In this document: positions 12,119-21,095 of the stretch, in pieces | Layout: the number at the start of each line of letters is the position of its first letter | How positions within the stretch are numbered: the first letter of the stretch is position 1 | NCBI RefSeq assembly: GCF_001894925.1 | Contig: NZ_BCXD01000003.1 | Span: 1-64,000 of the forward strand | DNA length: 64,000 nucleotides | Reading direction: 5' to 3' | Origin: Rhodococcus rhodnii NBRC 100604 | GTDB lineage: Bacteria > Actinomycetota > Actinomycetes > Mycobacteriales > Mycobacteriaceae | Notes under the pieces: generated by a model | Databases searched by the model: none | Seen by the model: only the letters and a program-made list of their open reading frames with translations | Told to the model about the DNA's origin: nothing | Made by a program: the position numbers and the translations under genes

Positions 12119-13228
12119 GTGACGACACCGCAGTTCTCGGCGGGGGAGCCACCGTCACCGCGATCGGAGGGTGAGATGTTCGACGCCGGTCGATTCGACA
12201 TCCGCGGGCGGTTCGCCGGTGCCCGAGACACTCCGGCCCCGGAGGCAGCCGAGCCGGGAGACCCCGTGGTCGCCGCCGTTCCCGAACCCGACGAGCGCGA
12301 CGCCCCCGAGGTGGACGTCCCCGAACTGGACGGCGCCGACTCCGACGGCCCCGAGCCGGCCGCCGCGTCCGAGCCCGCTGCGGGCGAACCCGTGATCGGC
12401 CCGACGGGCCGTCCACTGCGCGACATCCCCGAGCCGGCCCCGCTGTCGTCGCACGGTCCCGCCCGGATCATCGCCATGTGCAACCAGAAGGGCGGCGTCG
12501 GCAAGACGACCTCGACGATCAACCTCGGTGCATCGCTCGCCGAGTACGGACGTCGCGTGTTGCTCGTCGACCTCGACCCCCAGGGTGCGCTGTCGGCCGG
12601 TCTCGGCGTCGCGCACCACGATCTCGAGCTCACCGTCCACAATCTGCTCGTCGGCTCCGACGTGTCGGTCGACGACGTCCTGCTCCGGACCCGCGTCGAC
12701 GGGATGGACCTGCTTCCCAGCAACATCGATCTCTCCGCCGCGGAGATCCAGCTGGTCACCGAGGTGGGCCGCGAACAGACTCTCGGCCGCGTGCTCTACC
12801 CCGTCCTCGACCGGTACGACTACGTGCTGGTCGACTGCCAGCCGTCGCTCGGTCTGCTCAGCGTCAACGCCCTCGCCTGCGCCGATTCGGTCGTCATCCC
12901 GATGGAGTGCGAGTTCTTCAGCCTCCGGGGGCTCGCGCTGCTCAACGACACCGTCGACAAGGTGAAGGCGCGGCTGAATCCGAAGCTCGAGCTCGGCGGT
13001 ATCGTCGTCACGATGTTCGACGCGCGCACACTGCACGCCCGCGAAGTGATGGCCCGAGTCGTCGAGGTCTTCGGCGACCTCGTCTACGACACGGTCGTCA
13101 ACCGCACCGTGCGCTTCCCCGAGACCTCTGTCGCAGGCGAGCCGATCACGACATGGGCACCGAAGTCCGTCGGTGCCGAGTCGTATCGCGCACTCGCGCG
13201 CGAAGTGATCCATCGCAGCGGCCGGTAG
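12119..13228 (+). CDS. parA: ParA-family ATPase (scpAB-linked)
   Basis: 369 residues. A disordered acidic Pro/Glu-rich leader (about residues 1-112) precedes a ParA/MinD ATPase with the deviant Walker A KGGVGKTTS at about 124-132, LLVDLDPQGALSAGLG near 148, and DYVLVDCQPSLGLL near 238. Such proteins move chromosomes or position complexes by ATP-dependent dimerisation. It starts a cluster with scpA and scpB, as in M. tuberculosis (Rv1708-Rv1710), and so may load or position the condensin. GTG chosen because GGGAG lies 8 bases before it. A TAGCGT promoter-like hexamer sits at 12002-12007. Confidence 0.9.
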   Translation: MTTPQFSAGEPPSPRSEGEMFDAGRFDIRGRFAGARDTPAPEAAEPGDPVVAAVPEPDERDAPEVDVPELDGADSDGPEPAAASEPAAGEPVIGPTGRPLRDIPEPAPLSSHGPARIIAMCNQKGGVGKTTSTINLGASLAEYGRRVLLVDLDPQGALSAGLGVAHHDLELTVHNLLVGSDVSVDDVLLRTRVDGMDLLPSNIDLSAAEIQLVTEVGREQTLGRVLYPVLDRYDYVLVDCQPSLGLLSVNALACADSVVIPMECEFFSLRGLALLNDTVDKVKARLNPKLELGGIVVTMFDARTLHAREVMARVVEVFGDLVYDTVVNRTVRFPETSVAGEPITTWAPKSVGAESYRALAREVIHRSGR

Positions 13229-13230
13229 GG

Positions 13231-14049
13231 GTGAGCGCACCCGCCGCGGAGCACGAGAACCCCGACCACGACGACGCCTTCCGGGTCTCGCTCGGCAACT
13301 TCGAGGGCCCGTTCGACCTGCTCCTGCAACTGATCACGCAGCGTGAGCTCGACGTCACCGAGGTGGCGTTGCACAAGGTCACCGACGAGTTCATCGCCTA
13401 CACCAAGCGGCTCGGGACGCAACTCGGGCTCGATCGCACGACGGAGTTCCTCGTCGTCGCCGCGACACTGCTCGATCTCAAGGCCGCGCGGCTGCTGCCG
13501 GCGGGCGAGGTCGAGGACGCCGAGGACCTCGCGTTGCTCGAAGCACGCGACCTGCTGTTCGCACGGATCCTCCAGTACCGCGCGTACAAGCAGGTCGCGG
13601 CGCTCTTCGCCGAACTCGAGGCCGCCGCCCTGCGCCGGTATCCGCGGTCGGTCGCCCTCGAAGAACGCTTCACGACGCTCCTGCCCGAGGTCCTGCTCGG
13701 TGTCGATCCGCAGCGGTTCGCCGAGATCGCGGCGACGGCACTCGGGCCGAAGCCCGTGCCGACGGTCGGGCTCGCTCACCTGCACGTCGCGAAGGTCTCC
13801 GTGCCCGAGCAGGCCGCCCTCGTCCTCGCGAGGCTGCGCGAGCGCGGTGTGGGCGAGTGGATCGGCTTCGCCGATCTCGTCGACGACTGCGAGTCGACGG
13901 TGCACATCGTCGCGCGATTCCTCGGCCTGCTGGAGTTGTATCGCGAGCGGGCGCTCGCGTTCGAGCAGCCCGAGCCGCTCGGATCGCTCCTCGTGAGCTG
14001 GACCGGAGAGGACGTCGACGCGCCCGCCACGGAGGAGGACTACGGATGA
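13231..14049 (+). CDS. scpA: Segregation and condensation protein A
   Basis: 272 residues. It is the kleisin subunit of the SMC-ScpAB condensin. The conserved N-terminus FEGPFDLLLQLITQRELDV (about residues 27-45) and the helical C-terminal winged-helix part (VSVPEQAALVLARLRERG, about 188-205) are present. It starts 3 bp after the parA stop with a GTG in GGTAGGGGTG, and ends in a 4-bp overlap with scpB, so kleisin and partner should be made together. Confidence 0.94.
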   Translation: MSAPAAEHENPDHDDAFRVSLGNFEGPFDLLLQLITQRELDVTEVALHKVTDEFIAYTKRLGTQLGLDRTTEFLVVAATLLDLKAARLLPAGEVEDAEDLALLEARDLLFARILQYRAYKQVAALFAELEAAALRRYPRSVALEERFTTLLPEVLLGVDPQRFAEIAATALGPKPVPTVGLAHLHVAKVSVPEQAALVLARLRERGVGEWIGFADLVDDCESTVHIVARFLGLLELYRERALAFEQPEPLGSLLVSWTGEDVDAPATEEDYG

Positions 14050-14801
14050 GCGAGAACCCCGACACCGAACTCGAGGGCCCAGAACCCGAGGGCCCTGAAC
14101 TCGAGGCCGGACCGGAACTCGGCGGCGTTTCCGAACTCGAGGCGGAATCGGGACTCGAGGACGGGGTCGAACTCGACGACGAGCGTCTCGCTGCGGTCCT
14201 CGAGTCGCTGCTGCTCGTCGTCGACACCCCCGCGTCCGACGAGCAGCTCGCCGAGGCGACGGCGACGCCGGTCGCGCGCGTCCGCGAGCAACTCGAACGC
14301 ATGGCGGCCGAGCTCACGGCGCGCGGCAGCGGCATCGACCTTCGGTACGCTGGAGACGGCTGGCGGTACTACACCCGCGCCGAGTTCGCCCCGTACGTCG
14401 AGAAGTTGCTGCAGGGCGGAGCGCGCTCGAAGCTCACACGTGCGGCACTCGAGACTCTCGCCGTGGTCGCGTACCGGCAGCCGTTGACTCGTGCCCGCAT
14501 CAGTGCGGTGCGCGGAGTCAACGTCGACGGCGTCGTACGGACGTTGCTCACTCGTGGTCTGCTCGCGGAATCGGGCACGGATCGCGAGAGCGGAGCGACT
14601 CTGTACGTCACCACCGAGCTGTTCCTCGAACGGCTCGGTCTCGCGTCGTTGGCCGACCTCCCGGACCTCGCGCCGATGCTTCCCGATGTGGACGTCATCG
14701 ACGAACTCACCGAGAGTGTCGAGTCCGACGCGCGGTTTGCGAGAATGAACAAGGCGCCCACCTCGGTCGCCGAGATCGACACCGACCTCGGCGACGACTG
14801 A
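14046..14801 (+). CDS. scpB: Segregation and condensation protein B
   Basis: 251 residues. It is the kite subunit of the SMC-ScpAB complex. The N-terminal 50 residues are an acidic low-complexity tail with PE-rich repeats (EGPEPEGPEL), unusual compared with short ScpB proteins. Two winged-helix domains follow: LESLLLVVDTPASDEQLAEA near 57-76, and the conserved LETLAVVAYRQPLTRARIS near 137-155 with RGVNVDGVVRTLL. ATG overlaps the scpA stop (ATGA). Confidence 0.93.
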   Translation: MSENPDTELEGPEPEGPELEAGPELGGVSELEAESGLEDGVELDDERLAAVLESLLLVVDTPASDEQLAEATATPVARVREQLERMAAELTARGSGIDLRYAGDGWRYYTRAEFAPYVEKLLQGGARSKLTRAALETLAVVAYRQPLTRARISAVRGVNVDGVVRTLLTRGLLAESGTDRESGATLYVTTELFLERLGLASLADLPDLAPMLPDVDVIDELTESVESDARFARMNKAPTSVAEIDTDLGDD

Positions 14802-14838
14802 ACCTCACGGCGCCGCGACATCGGATTCGACAGGAAAA

Positions 14839-16050
14839 ATGAACAGACCCGCTCGCCGAGACGGCACACCGGACAACACACGCAGCGGACGCGGCCACGG
14901 CGCGTCCCGAAAGGCGGCACCCGCCAAGCGGACCGCCCAGGGCAGAGGCGCTGCCCCGCACAGGGGCGCTGCCCCCGACCGGGGAACCGGCCAGGGCCGC
15001 GGCGCCGCACAGAGTGGAGGCTCCGCACAGGGCAGGGGCACCGGACAAGGCAGGGGCACCGGACAAGGCAGGGGCACCGCACAGGGGAGAGGTACCGGCC
15101 AGGGTCGCGACGCTGCTCCCGGTGCCCGCCGTGACGCCGGACGCCCCGGATCCCCCGACGCACCGCGCGGCGGAGCGTCGTCGCAGCTCAACAAGCGTGG
15201 CAAGCCCAAGGCGCCGAAGCCCACCCGTTCGGACGCCGGCGTCCCCACGATCAGCAATGCGAAGCCCGCGCGCAATCAGCACGCGGGAAAGAAGCCGCGC
15301 GGCGGCCACGAGCACGGAGACGGCGTGCGCCTGCAGAAGGTGCTCGCACAGGCCGGCGTCGCGTCGCGTCGCGCCGCAGAGAACCTCATCGAGCAGGGCC
15401 GCGTCGAGGTCGACGACCGCATCGTCACCTCGCAGGGGCTTCGGATCGACCCCGAGAACGCGGTCGTGCGGGTCGACGGCGTGCGTGTCGTCGTGCAGAA
15501 GGACCTCGTGCACATCGCACTGAACAAGCCGCGCGGCTGGCAGTCGACCATGTCCGACGACCTCGGCCGCCCGTGCGTCGGAGACATCGTCTCCGAGCGC
15601 GTCGCGGCCGGGCAGCGGCTGTTCCATGTCGGGCGGCTCGACGCCGACACCGAGGGACTGCTCCTGCTCACCAACGACGGCGACCTCGCTCACCGCCTCA
15701 TGCATCCGTCGTTCGAGGTGTCGAAGACCTACCTCGCGACGGTCTCGGGTCATCTCGCGAAGGGCGTGAGCAAGAAGCTCCGCGACGGAATCGAGCTCGA
15801 GGACGGACCCGCGAAGGTCGATGCGTTCACGTTGCTCGATGTGAACGAGGGCAAGTCGCTCGTGCGGGTGAGCCTGCACGAGGGCCGCAAGCACATCGTG
15901 CGTCGGCTCTTCGACGCCGTCGGCTACCCCGTCGTCCGGCTCGTTCGTACCGACGTCGGTGCGGTCGCGCTGGGCGATCAGCGACCCGGCACCCTCCGGG
16001 TCCTCGGCCGCGGCGAGGTCGGCGGCCTCTACAAGGCGGTGGGGCTGTGA
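14839..16050 (+). CDS. rluB: Ribosomal large-subunit pseudouridine synthase (RluB/RsuA family)
   Basis: 403 residues, much longer than the usual 240-250 because of a basic Gly/Gln/Arg-rich leader of about 155 residues containing tandem hexapeptide repeats. An S4 domain follows ([20 protein letters not shown], about 163-182), then the pseudouridine synthase domain with its catalytic Asp in [18 protein letters not shown] (about residue 268) and the KTYLATV and EGRKHIVRR motifs. It isomerises uridine in 23S rRNA; the exact site (E. coli 2605 type) is assumed from the family. It overlaps cmk by 4 bp, matching Rv1711-Rv1712. Confidence 0.92.
   Translation: MNRPARRDGTPDNTRSGRGHGASRKAAPAKRTAQGRGAAPHRGAAPDRGTGQGRGAAQSGGSAQGRGTGQGRGTGQGRGTAQGRGTGQGRDAAPGARRDAGRPGSPDAPRGGASSQLNKRGKPKAPKPTRSDAGVPTISNAKPARNQHAGKKPRGGHEHGDGVRLQKVLAQAGVASRRAAENLIEQGRVEVDDRIVTSQGLRIDPENAVVRVDGVRVVVQKDLVHIALNKPRGWQSTMSDDLGRPCVGDIVSERVAAGQRLFHVGRLDADTEGLLLLTNDGDLAHRLMHPSFEVSKTYLATVSGHLAKGVSKKLRDGIELEDGPAKVDAFTLLDVNEGKSLVRVSLHEGRKHIVRRLFDAVGYPVVRLVRTDVGAVALGDQRPGTLRVLGRGEVGGLYKAVGL
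14989..15096 (+). repeat. 18-bp tandem coding repeats in the rluB leader
   Basis: Six consecutive 18-bp units encode G/A-Q-G/S-x-G-T/A/S hexapeptides. Units 15043-15060 and 15061-15078 are identical (GGACAAGGCAGGGGCACC), 15025-15042 differs by two bases, and 14989-15006, 15007-15024 and 15079-15096 are more diverged. The period preserves the reading frame, so copy number can change without breaking the gene. This points to slippage or unequal exchange as the source of the long basic leader. Confidence 0.9.
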
Positions 16051-16736
16051 CCGCCTCGGCACTGTCCGTCGCGATGGATGGACCGTCGGGCACGGGTAAG
16101 TCGAGCGTGTCCCGTGCCCTCGCCCGCCGGCTCGGCGCCCGCTATCTCGACACCGGCGCGATGTACCGGATGGCGACGCTCGCGGTGCTGCGCACGGGCG
16201 TCGATCTCGCCGATCCGGTCGCGATCGCCGATGCCGCGGCGGCCCTGCCGCTGTCGATCGGCACCGACCCGGCAGCAGAGGCAGTGACGCTCGACGGCGA
16301 GGACGTCGGCGACGAGATCCGTGGCGCCCGCGTCACCGCCGCGGTGTCCGCGGTGTCCGCGGTCCCCGCCGTGCGGGACGTGCTCGTCGACGCGCAGCGC
16401 CGGATCGCGAAGGACGCGGCGCGGATCGTCGTCGAAGGACGCGACATCGGCACCGTCGTGCTGCCGGACGCCGACGTGAAGATCTACCTCACGGCGTCGG
16501 CGGCCGCACGGGCACAGCGCCGCAACCTGCAGAACATCACCGAAGGCCGCGGCGACGACTACGCGGGCGTGCTCGCCGACGTCGAGCGCCGCGACCACCT
16601 CGACTCGACCCGTGCAGTGTCGCCACTGCGGCCCGCGGACGACGCGGTCACCGTCGACACGAGCGAACTCGGTATCGAGGCCGTGATCGACCGGCTCGTC
16701 GCGGTCGTCACCGAACGAACAGGAGAGAGCGCGTGA
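16047..16736 (+). CDS. cmk: Cytidylate kinase
   Basis: 229 residues. It phosphorylates CMP and dCMP with ATP. The P-loop [19 protein letters not shown] is at about residues 12-30, the substrate segment [15 protein letters not shown] follows at 31-45, and the conserved [14 protein letters not shown] is near 130. GTG overlaps the rluB stop and the stop overlaps der, giving a tightly coupled rluB-cmk-der run as in M. tuberculosis Rv1711-Rv1713. Confidence 0.95.
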   Translation: MTASALSVAMDGPSGTGKSSVSRALARRLGARYLDTGAMYRMATLAVLRTGVDLADPVAIADAAAALPLSIGTDPAAEAVTLDGEDVGDEIRGARVTAAVSAVSAVPAVRDVLVDAQRRIAKDAARIVVEGRDIGTVVLPDADVKIYLTASAAARAQRRNLQNITEGRGDDYAGVLADVERRDHLDSTRAVSPLRPADDAVTVDTSELGIEAVIDRLVAVVTERTGESA

Positions 16737-18175
16737 GCGAGGAGTTCACCACCGAGACCGGCGACTGGGCCGACGGCACGTGGAGCGAGGAAGCCGACTG
16801 GGATCTCGCCGAGTTCGACGGTGACGAGGACGGCGGTGCGCCCGGCGCGCCGATGCCCACCCTCGCGATCGTCGGACGCCCGAACGTGGGCAAGTCGACG
16901 CTCGTGAACCGCATCATCGGCCGCCGCGAGGCAGTCGTCGAGGACGTCCCCGGCGTCACGCGCGACCGCGTGTCGTACGAGGCGAACTGGAGCGGCCGGT
17001 CGTTCATGGTGCAGGACACCGGCGGCTGGGAGCCCGACGCGAAGGGCTTGCAGCAGTCCGTCGCGCGCCAGGCGGCGCTCGCGATGGAGTCGGCCGATGC
17101 GATCGTCGTCGTCGTCGACGCCGTCGTCGGTGCCACCGCCACCGACGAGGCCGTCGCGAAGATTCTGCGCCGCAGCAAGACTCCCGTCGTGCTCGTCGCG
17201 AACAAGGTCGACGATCAGCGGATGGAGGCCGAGGCCGCGTCGCTGTGGAACCTCGGCCTCGGCGAGCCGTATCCGGTCTCGGCCATCCACGGCCGCGGCA
17301 CGGGCGACCTGCTCGACAAGATCCTCGAGGTCCTGCCCGAGACGCCGCGCGAGCGGCTCGGATCGGTCGGCGGGCCGCGGCGCGTCGCGCTCGTGGGCAA
17401 GCCGAACGTCGGCAAGTCGAGTCTGCTCAACAAGCTCTCGGGCGACGAGCGGTCCGTCGTGCACAACGTCGCCGGCACGACCGTCGATCCGGTGGACACC
17501 GTCGTCGACCTCGGCGGGCGGCCGTGGCGTTTCGTCGACACCGCGGGACTGCGGCGCAAGGTCGCGCACGCGAGCGGCGCCGAGTTCTACGCGTCGCTGC
17601 GCACCAAGAGCGCGATCGAGGCCGCCGAGGTCGCGATCCTGCTCATCGATGCGTCGCAACCGATCTCGGAGCAGGACCTACGGGTGCTGAGCATGGTGGC
17701 CGACGCGGGCCGTGCGCTCGTCATCGCGTTCAACAAGTGGGACCTCGTCGACGAGGACCGGCGTCATCAGCTCGAGCGGGAGATCGACCGCGACCTGCAG
17801 CGGGTGCCGTGGGCGCAGCGCGTCAACATCTCGGCGCAGACGGGCCGCGCGGTGCAGCGACTCGTGCCCGCGATGGACACCGCCCTCGAGTCGTGGGACA
17901 AGCGGATCTCCACGGGCCGGCTCAACAACTGGCTCAAGGAGGTCGTGGCCGCGACTCCGCCGCCGATGCGCGGTGGCAGGCTGCCTCGTATCCTCTTCGC
18001 GACCCAGGCCGGAACCCGGCCGCCGACGTTCGTCCTCTTCACCACCGGTTTCCTCGAGGCGGGCTACCGCCGCTTCCTCGAACGCCGGCTGCGCGAGGAG
18101 TTCAACTTCGACGGCAGCCCCGTCCGCATCTCGGTGCGCGTGCGCGAGAAGCGGGATCGTCGAAACAAGAAGTGA
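16733..18175 (+). CDS. der: Ribosome-biogenesis GTPase Der (EngA)
   Basis: 480 residues. Two tandem GTPase domains act in 50S subunit assembly: G1 motifs GRPNVGKST (about 47-55) and GKPNVGKSS (about 222-230), with G3 DTGGW and DTAGL. A KH-like C-terminal domain ends in the basic [10 protein letters not shown] tail. An acidic leader of about 40 residues ([17 protein letters not shown]) precedes domain 1, typical of actinobacterial members. GTG overlaps the cmk stop. Confidence 0.95.
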   Translation: MSEEFTTETGDWADGTWSEEADWDLAEFDGDEDGGAPGAPMPTLAIVGRPNVGKSTLVNRIIGRREAVVEDVPGVTRDRVSYEANWSGRSFMVQDTGGWEPDAKGLQQSVARQAALAMESADAIVVVVDAVVGATATDEAVAKILRRSKTPVVLVANKVDDQRMEAEAASLWNLGLGEPYPVSAIHGRGTGDLLDKILEVLPETPRERLGSVGGPRRVALVGKPNVGKSSLLNKLSGDERSVVHNVAGTTVDPVDTVVDLGGRPWRFVDTAGLRRKVAHASGAEFYASLRTKSAIEAAEVAILLIDASQPISEQDLRVLSMVADAGRALVIAFNKWDLVDEDRRHQLEREIDRDLQRVPWAQRVNISAQTGRAVQRLVPAMDTALESWDKRISTGRLNNWLKEVVAATPPPMRGGRLPRILFATQAGTRPPTFVLFTTGFLEAGYRRFLERRLREEFNFDGSPVRISVRVREKRDRRNKK

Positions 18176-18335
18176 CCCCACTGCCGTCGGGGCGCACTGT
18201 CACAGTGTGTGCATCGAGCGCACACGATGTCACATCGCGCCCCGGCGGTGAGGGTGGGTGGTGTGCTGACCAGGCGATTCGCGTTCGATGCGCACGCTGA
18301 TGTAATCTCATCGAGCGCCCGAACGCGGGCGTGGA

Positions 18336-18409
18336 CGGGCTGTGGCGCAGCTTGGTAGCGCACCTGACTGGGGGTCAGGTGGTCGCAGGTTCAAATCCTG
18401 TCAGCCCGA
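18336..18409 (+). tRNA. tRNA-Pro (GGG anticodon)
   Basis: The 74-nt cloverleaf is complete. The acceptor stem CGGGCTG pairs with CAGCCCG and the discriminator is A. The D-arm contains GCGCAGCTTGGTAGCGC, the anticodon stem CCTGA/TCAGG encloses loop CTGGGGG giving anticodon GGG, and the T-arm is GCAGGTTCAAATCCTGT. It reads CCC/CCU. The 3' CCA is not encoded. A TAATCT promoter-like hexamer lies at 18303-18308. tRNA 3' ends are frequent integration sites, and an accessory patch follows directly. Confidence 0.96.
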
Positions 18410-18416
18410 CCGAGAG

Positions 18417-18449
18417 GTCCCGGAAACTCGAGGGTTTCCGGGACTTTTT
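18417..18449 (+). terminator. Intrinsic terminator after tRNA-Pro
   Basis: A perfect 11-bp stem GTCCCGGAAAC/GTTTCCGGGAC (18417-18427 and 18434-18444), a 6-nt loop, and a run of five T at 18445-18449. It is the clearest U-tract terminator in the window and lies 8 bp after the tRNA. Confidence 0.93.
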
Positions 18450-18642
18450 CTGTAGGTGGATGTGATCCGGTCATCGAAAAGCCATCACTTCGACGCCACG
18501 CGGCCCTCTCGGGCCCTCGTGCTCCGGTCAAGCCCAGGGCACATGGCGCACCTGGACGCGATGACCTGATTGCTCCGTGAGACGGTGGACCGAAGCTTCG
18601 CTCCGACCGCCAGGCACCAGAACCCGCACGTGGATGCCTTTC

Positions 18643-18673
18643 GCTCACGTCTCTGCACGCTCACGTCTCTGCA
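18643..18673. repeat. 15-bp direct repeat, 16-bp period
   Basis: GCTCACGTCTCTGCA occurs at 18643-18657 and again at 18659-18673. It lies in the roughly 550-bp stretch between the tRNA-Pro terminator and the NIPSNAP gene, which otherwise holds only a decayed CGNR gene. The repeat may be a small slippage duplication or a regulatory site; nothing distinguishes these. Confidence 0.7.
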
Positions 18674-18743
18674 TGCTCAGGAGCTGTCGACTTCGGCTAC
18701 GAGGTGACTGCGGCGACCGTAATCCGACGCTGGCCGGCCAGGG

Positions 18744-18971
18744 GTGGACAACAGGGTTCGTGTCGCCCGGATCGGGGCGTCGGCGATCGATCTGCTCACC
18801 GGGCCGCGACTCGACCGCTCACGGGAGTGCCCCGGTTGCGGCTGGCTCTTCATCGGCGGCAGCCGCAATCGCAGCCGCAGATTGTTCTCGATGGAGACCT
18901 GCGGCAATCGCAGCAAGGATCGCCGCCAGCAGAACCGGGCAAGGGGCGTTAGCATGCGAACCGTTCCCTGA
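18744..18971 (+). pseudogene. Truncated CGNR zinc-finger (ABATE) regulator remnant
   Basis: The 75-codon frame encodes only the C-terminal end of a CGNR-family protein: SAIDLLTGPRLDRSRECPGC, then GWLFIGGSRNRSRRLFSMET and CGNRSKDRRQQNR. Full-length family members are about 180-200 residues with an N-terminal ABATE stress-response domain, which is missing here and cannot be found upstream. In addition the normally conserved RRWCSM has become RRLFSM, losing one zinc-ligand cysteine. Truncation plus ligand loss indicates a dead gene. The region 18450-18743 before it shows no other recognisable coding sequence. Confidence 0.7.
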
Positions 18972-19002
18972 CATCGAAGTGATTCCGAGAGAGTGTGTAA
19001 CC

Positions 19003-19740
19003 GTGGCGATTGCACTCCCGTTCCAGGACTGCCCGATCATCGAGGTACGCCGCTACACCTTGCATCCGGGCCTACGGCAGCAACTCCTCGACGTGTTCGA
19101 GCGCCACCTCATCGAACCTCAGGAAGCGGTCGGCATGACGGTCGGCGGCACCTTCACCGACGATGACGACCCGAACGTCTTCACCTGGCTGCGGGGTTTC
19201 GCCGATCACGAGTCCCGCCGAAAGTCGTTGGAAGACTTCTACCACGGGCCCATCTGGGCCGAGCACCGCGATCGAGCCAACGCGACGATGGTGAGCAGCG
19301 ACGACGTACTGCTGCTGCGCCCCACCGCGCCGCCACGCCGCCCGGCACCCGCCGTCGAGCGCGGCTCCGAAGACGATCGACCACGGAAAGAGCGTGCGCT
19401 CCTGGGGTCGTTCGGCGTGGCGTCCGATCACGACGAGAGCTGGTGGACCAGCACCGGACTCCGTGCCCTGGAGGACCGACTCGGCGTCGTGGTGTCGGCG
19501 TGGCGAACGGACCCGACACCCAACCTGTTCCCGGCGCTCCCCGTCCGTGAGGACCGCGCTGTTTCTTGGCTCGCGGTGTTCGCTGATGCCGCCGACCGGT
19601 CAGCGGCATCAGCCCGGCTGGACAGCTCCGGCTTCGTTCACGAAATCGAACGGCGTACGTCGTGGTACCGACTGTCTCGACTCACACCCACATCCCGGTC
19701 GGCCCATCCCGTCTGCGCACCGTTGTCCGCCGCCACCTAG
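19003..19740 (+). CDS. NIPSNAP-family protein
   Basis: 245 residues. The N-terminal 100 residues match the NIPSNAP ferredoxin-like fold: IIEVRRYTLHPGLRQQLLDV, then FTWLRGFADHESRRKSLEDF and YHGPIWAEHRDRANATM. A second, weaker domain of about 110 residues (SWLAVFADAADRSAASARLD) may be another half of a duplicated alpha/beta-barrel. Biochemical function of bacterial NIPSNAP proteins is unsettled. GTG in CCGTGGCG was chosen because the conserved strand starts 13 residues later; no strong ribosome site is visible, so the start is uncertain. The stop codon shares bases with the stop of the convergent small ORF. Confidence 0.8.
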   Translation: MAIALPFQDCPIIEVRRYTLHPGLRQQLLDVFERHLIEPQEAVGMTVGGTFTDDDDPNVFTWLRGFADHESRRKSLEDFYHGPIWAEHRDRANATMVSSDDVLLLRPTAPPRRPAPAVERGSEDDRPRKERALLGSFGVASDHDESWWTSTGLRALEDRLGVVVSAWRTDPTPNLFPALPVREDRAVSWLAVFADAADRSAASARLDSSGFVHEIERRTSWYRLSRLTPTSRSAHPVCAPLSAAT

Positions 19741-19865
19741 TGTCTTTGGAGTCGCTCGCGTCGTTCCGCGATGCGGGAGCCGGATTCCTTGCGGGTCATG
19801 CGGCGCAGCATGATCGGCGCGAGGATCAGGCCCGCGACCGCCCATCCGGACGAGGGCGCCGTCAC
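19737..19865 (-). CDS. Possible 42-residue membrane peptide coupled to the VOC gene
   Basis: A short frame starts at a GTG that overlaps the VOC stop (GTGA). It encodes one hydrophobic stretch (GWAVAGLILAPIMLRR) followed by a charged tail (KESGSRIAERRERLQR). Its TAG lies offset by one base from the TAG of the convergent NIPSNAP gene, sharing CTAG. The amphipathic layout resembles a genuine small membrane protein or the surviving C-terminus of a larger one. A GTGA junction by itself is weak evidence, so this is tentative. Confidence 0.4.
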   Translation of the reverse strand: MTAPSSGWAVAGLILAPIMLRRMTRKESGSRIAERRERLQRH

Positions 19866-20605
19866 TGCGTGACGACGAGCCAGCGGAAGCCGTCGGGGTC
19901 GGCGAAAGCCTGTGCTCCCGAGGCGTCCGGGAGCACGTGTCCGCCTGCCGTCGCGGCGGCCGCGAGGAGTCGCTCCGCCTCGGCGGCGGACGTTCGATGC
20001 ACGAAGGCGACATCGGAGGCCTCGCTCGAGTCGGCGACACCGACGTCCTTGGCGAGTGCAGCACCGGGCATCGAGCACAGTCGCGCCGTGCCTGGTGCCG
20101 GGACGAAGTCGATGTACTTGTTGCCGTAGTCGCGATCGGTCTGCATTCCGAGTGAGGTGTAGAACGAGCGTGATGCTGTCGGTTCGCGCACGCCCAGGAT
20201 CAGACTCGTTTCGATGGGTTTCGGTTCGGACGCCGCACGACCGTTGTCCTTTCGCTTGTCCGAGGCGAGCTTCCACACGAGGCCGTCCGGCGCGCGAAAC
20301 GTTCCGGAGAACGATCCGAACAGCGCCTTCTTCGCCGGTTTCAGGATCTCGGCTCCTCGGGCGGATGCAGCGCCCGTCACGTCCTCGACCTCCGAAGGCT
20401 GATCGAGGACGTAGGTCACGACGACACGGGGAAACCGTGACAGTGGGTGTTCTGCCGAGACGAACTCGACAGTGCCGGTGCCGTGAAGATCCACCGTGGC
20501 GCCGTTCCCGACGAGGTCGGCGCCGAGGACGTCCGCGTAGAACTGCGCCGCGGCTGCCGGGTCGGCAACGGGAACACGAAGGCCGTCGGGAGCAGGCCCG
20601 GTCAC
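19862..20605 (-). CDS. Two-domain VOC (glyoxalase/bleomycin-resistance) protein
   Basis: 247 residues with two vicinal-oxygen-chelate modules: residues 1-115 (VPVADPAAAAQFYADVLGADLV, GTFRAPDGLVWKLASD) and 130-247 (SLILGVREPTASRSFYTSLGM, AFADPDGFRWLVVTQ). Family members are metal-dependent lyases, dioxygenases or drug-binding proteins; no specific substrate can be assigned. GTG was chosen with GGAGGAG immediately upstream and overlaps the stop of the DUF1801 gene, so the two form an operon. Transcription probably starts at the AraC-box promoter upstream of the DUF1801 gene. Confidence 0.85.
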   Translation of the reverse strand: MTGPAPDGLRVPVADPAAAAQFYADVLGADLVGNGATVDLHGTGTVEFVSAEHPLSRFPRVVVTYVLDQPSEVEDVTGAASARGAEILKPAKKALFGSFSGTFRAPDGLVWKLASDKRKDNGRAASEPKPIETSLILGVREPTASRSFYTSLGMQTDRDYGNKYIDFVPAPGTARLCSMPGAALAKDVGVADSSEASDVAFVHRTSAAEAERLLAAAATAGGHVLPDASGAQAFADPDGFRWLVVTQ

Positions 20606-21057
20606 GGCTCCTCCGTTCCTGCTGCGCGCCGCACGATATCGGCGAGCCGATCCCACGCTGCAGCGGTCGGGTCGATCAGTGCGTACGAGGTGGGCCAGAA
20701 GCCGCTGTCGTCGTCGAGATCCGCCTGGGTGCTGACACCGAACGTCGAGTAACGCTCCCTGTCCATCTGCCCGCTGCGGAAGAACACGACGACCTTGCCT
20801 TTGCGTGCGTATCCGGGCTGGCCGTAGTACAGCTTGGGAGCGAGATCCGGTGCCACGCCGGTCACGATGGCGTGGACCCGCTCGGCCATCTCGCGATCGC
20901 CATCGGGCATCTCCTCGATCCTGGCGAGCAGCGCGGATTCGTTGGCCGCCGCCTTCTCGGAGCTTTTCGACTGCTTCGCCTCCGCCTTCAACTCCGCCGC
21001 TCGCTCCTTCATCGCGGCCCGCTCCTGAGCGGAGAATCCTCCGGTCTGCCCGGTCAT
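20602..21057 (-). CDS. DUF1801 / YdhG-like protein
   Basis: 151 residues. A Lys/Ala/Glu-rich helical leader (residues 8-42) precedes a DUF1801 core (PDLAPKLYYGQPGYARKGKV, then VVFFRSGQ). The domain is found in Bacillus Fra (YdhG), proposed as a frataxin-like iron chaperone, but most relatives are uncharacterised. It is first in a minus-strand operon with the VOC gene (4-bp overlap) and possibly the small ORF. Its promoter carries the 17-bp box that is also present before the VOC gene at 21607, so regulation by the divergent AraC protein is likely. Ribosome site GGAAAGGGG is about 9 bases upstream. Confidence 0.85.
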   Translation of the reverse strand: MTGQTGGFSAQERAAMKERAAELKAEAKQSKSSEKAAANESALLARIEEMPDGDREMAERVHAIVTGVAPDLAPKLYYGQPGYARKGKVVVFFRSGQMDRERYSTFGVSTQADLDDDSGFWPTSYALIDPTAAAWDRLADIVRRAAGTEEP

Positions 21058-21095
21058 CCGACTGCCCCTTTCCTGCTCACCGATCCGTCCCGCTC

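Noticed and set aside
18190-18235. A terminator directly after der from the small palindromes there
   Set aside because: Stems are only about 6 bp with no T-tract; the clear terminator lies after tRNA-Pro.
18336-18960. An integrated element at the tRNA-Pro 3' end
   Set aside because: No second copy of the tRNA 3' end was found elsewhere in the window and no integrase or transposase gene was recognised; the accessory patch may simply be a variable region.
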